A stretch of DNA of 7,314 bases from Bacteroidales bacterium (GTDB taxonomy: Bacteria > Bacteroidota > Bacteroidia > Bacteroidales > UBA3663), in assembly GCA_030526445.1 (NCBI GenBank), contig JAUNCV010000042.1, forward strand, positions 1 through 7,314, given 5' to 3'. The notes beneath the pieces were generated by a model that was given only the letters and a program-made list of their open reading frames with translations, made no database searches and was not told the DNA's origin. Below are positions 7,133 to 7,314 of this stretch, piece after piece. How positions within the stretch are numbered: position 1 is the first letter of the stretch; every line of letters starts with the position of its first letter. A program made the position numbers and the translations under genes.

Positions 7133-7163
7133 CAAAGATAAACGTTTTTCTTTTTAAGACCAA
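7133..7163 (-). promoter_or_regulatory. Bacteroidetes-type promoter for the small ORF, phosphatase and esterase unit
   Basis: Read on the - strand, TTG (7163-7161) is followed after 20 nt by TATCTTTG (7140-7133), an exact match to the Bacteroidetes -7 box TAnnTTTG. Transcription should start a few bases further on, giving a leader of only about 15 nt before the ATG at 7113. Confidence 0.7.
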
Positions 7164-7193
7164 CCATTTTGAAGAAAAGATGATAGTATGTAG

Positions 7194-7229
7194 TGATATT
7201 TGCAACATAATATCAGAAAAAATGATATT
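7194..7229. repeat. TGATATT repeat cluster, possible operator
   Basis: TGATATT occurs at 7194-7200, inverted as AATATCA at 7209-7215, and again direct at 7223-7229. Adjacent copies form perfect 7-bp dyads with 8- and 7-nt centres. They lie between two divergent promoters, upstream of both -33 elements, where a regulator could act on both. The region is AT-rich, so chance is not excluded. Confidence 0.35.
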
Positions 7230-7243
7230 TTGCTCGCAATTTG

Positions 7244-7274
7244 TTGCAGTTTATTGAAAAATAGATTATCTTTG
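7244..7274 (+). promoter_or_regulatory. Rightward Bacteroidetes-type promoter for a gene beyond the window
   Basis: TTG (7244-7246) is followed after 20 nt by TATCTTTG (7267-7274), matching TAnnTTTG. About 35 nt of probable leader remain before the window ends with no start codon in it, so the product cannot be identified. Confidence 0.65.
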
Positions 7275-7314
7275 CCGCACTCTTTTCGAAAATCTTTGAG
7301 ATAGAGGAAAGAGA

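Noticed and set aside
7026..7208. 60-codon ORF on the - strand
   Set aside because: It overlaps the 46-aa gene in another frame and reads through its promoter, and its composition reflects AT-rich noncoding DNA.
7201..7248. TGCAACA...TGTTGCA inverted repeat with a 34-nt spacer
   Set aside because: Only 7 bp, the ends do not extend, and it overlaps the -33 element; it is likely chance.
6985..7257. 90-codon ORF on the + strand
   Set aside because: It lies antisense to the 46-aa gene, runs through both promoters and the repeat cluster, and has low-complexity Phe/Ile/Lys composition with no recognisable motif.

Overview
The window looks like chromosomal DNA from a member of the Bacteroidales, most likely Prevotellaceae-like. 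Three observations support this. The LeuC, LeuD, serine dehydratase and 2-isopropylmalate-synthase-like proteins all have the sequence style I know from Bacteroides and Prevotella. The start codons lack Shine-Dalgarno sequences. Two promoters match the Bacteroidetes primary-sigma consensus (TTG, about 20 nt, TAnnTTTG). Genus-level placement is inference from memory of family sequences, not from a search.

Left part (1-4883, + strand): branched-chain amino acid and serine metabolism. A 5'-truncated gene encodes 3-isopropylmalate dehydratase as one polypeptide, with the large subunit (LeuC) fused to the small subunit (LeuD) through a linker of about 46 residues. Its stop codon overlaps, as ATGA, the start of a 506-residue enzyme of the 2-isopropylmalate/citramalate synthase family. 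An 11-bp hairpin follows. Only 17 nt after it begins an iron-sulfur L-serine ammonia-lyase (SdaA), which makes pyruvate, an entry substrate of the branched-chain pathways. The leuB gene that I remember closing this cluster in Bacteroides is absent here.

Right part (4950-7113, - strand): a second transcription unit converging on the first. A shared, probably bidirectional terminator separates the two. Read in its own direction, the unit starts at a consensus promoter and encodes a 46-residue basic protein of unknown function, then a low-molecular-weight protein tyrosine phosphatase with a TTG start, then a predicted outer-membrane or periplasmic lipoprotein carboxylesterase.

Right edge (7114-7314): an AT-rich divergent promoter region. 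One promoter drives the leftward unit. A second, with the same 20-nt spacing, points right toward a gene that begins beyond the window. Between them lie three copies of a TGATATT element in direct and inverted orientation, which look like a possible operator. I see no CRISPR array, insertion sequence, tRNA or rRNA.
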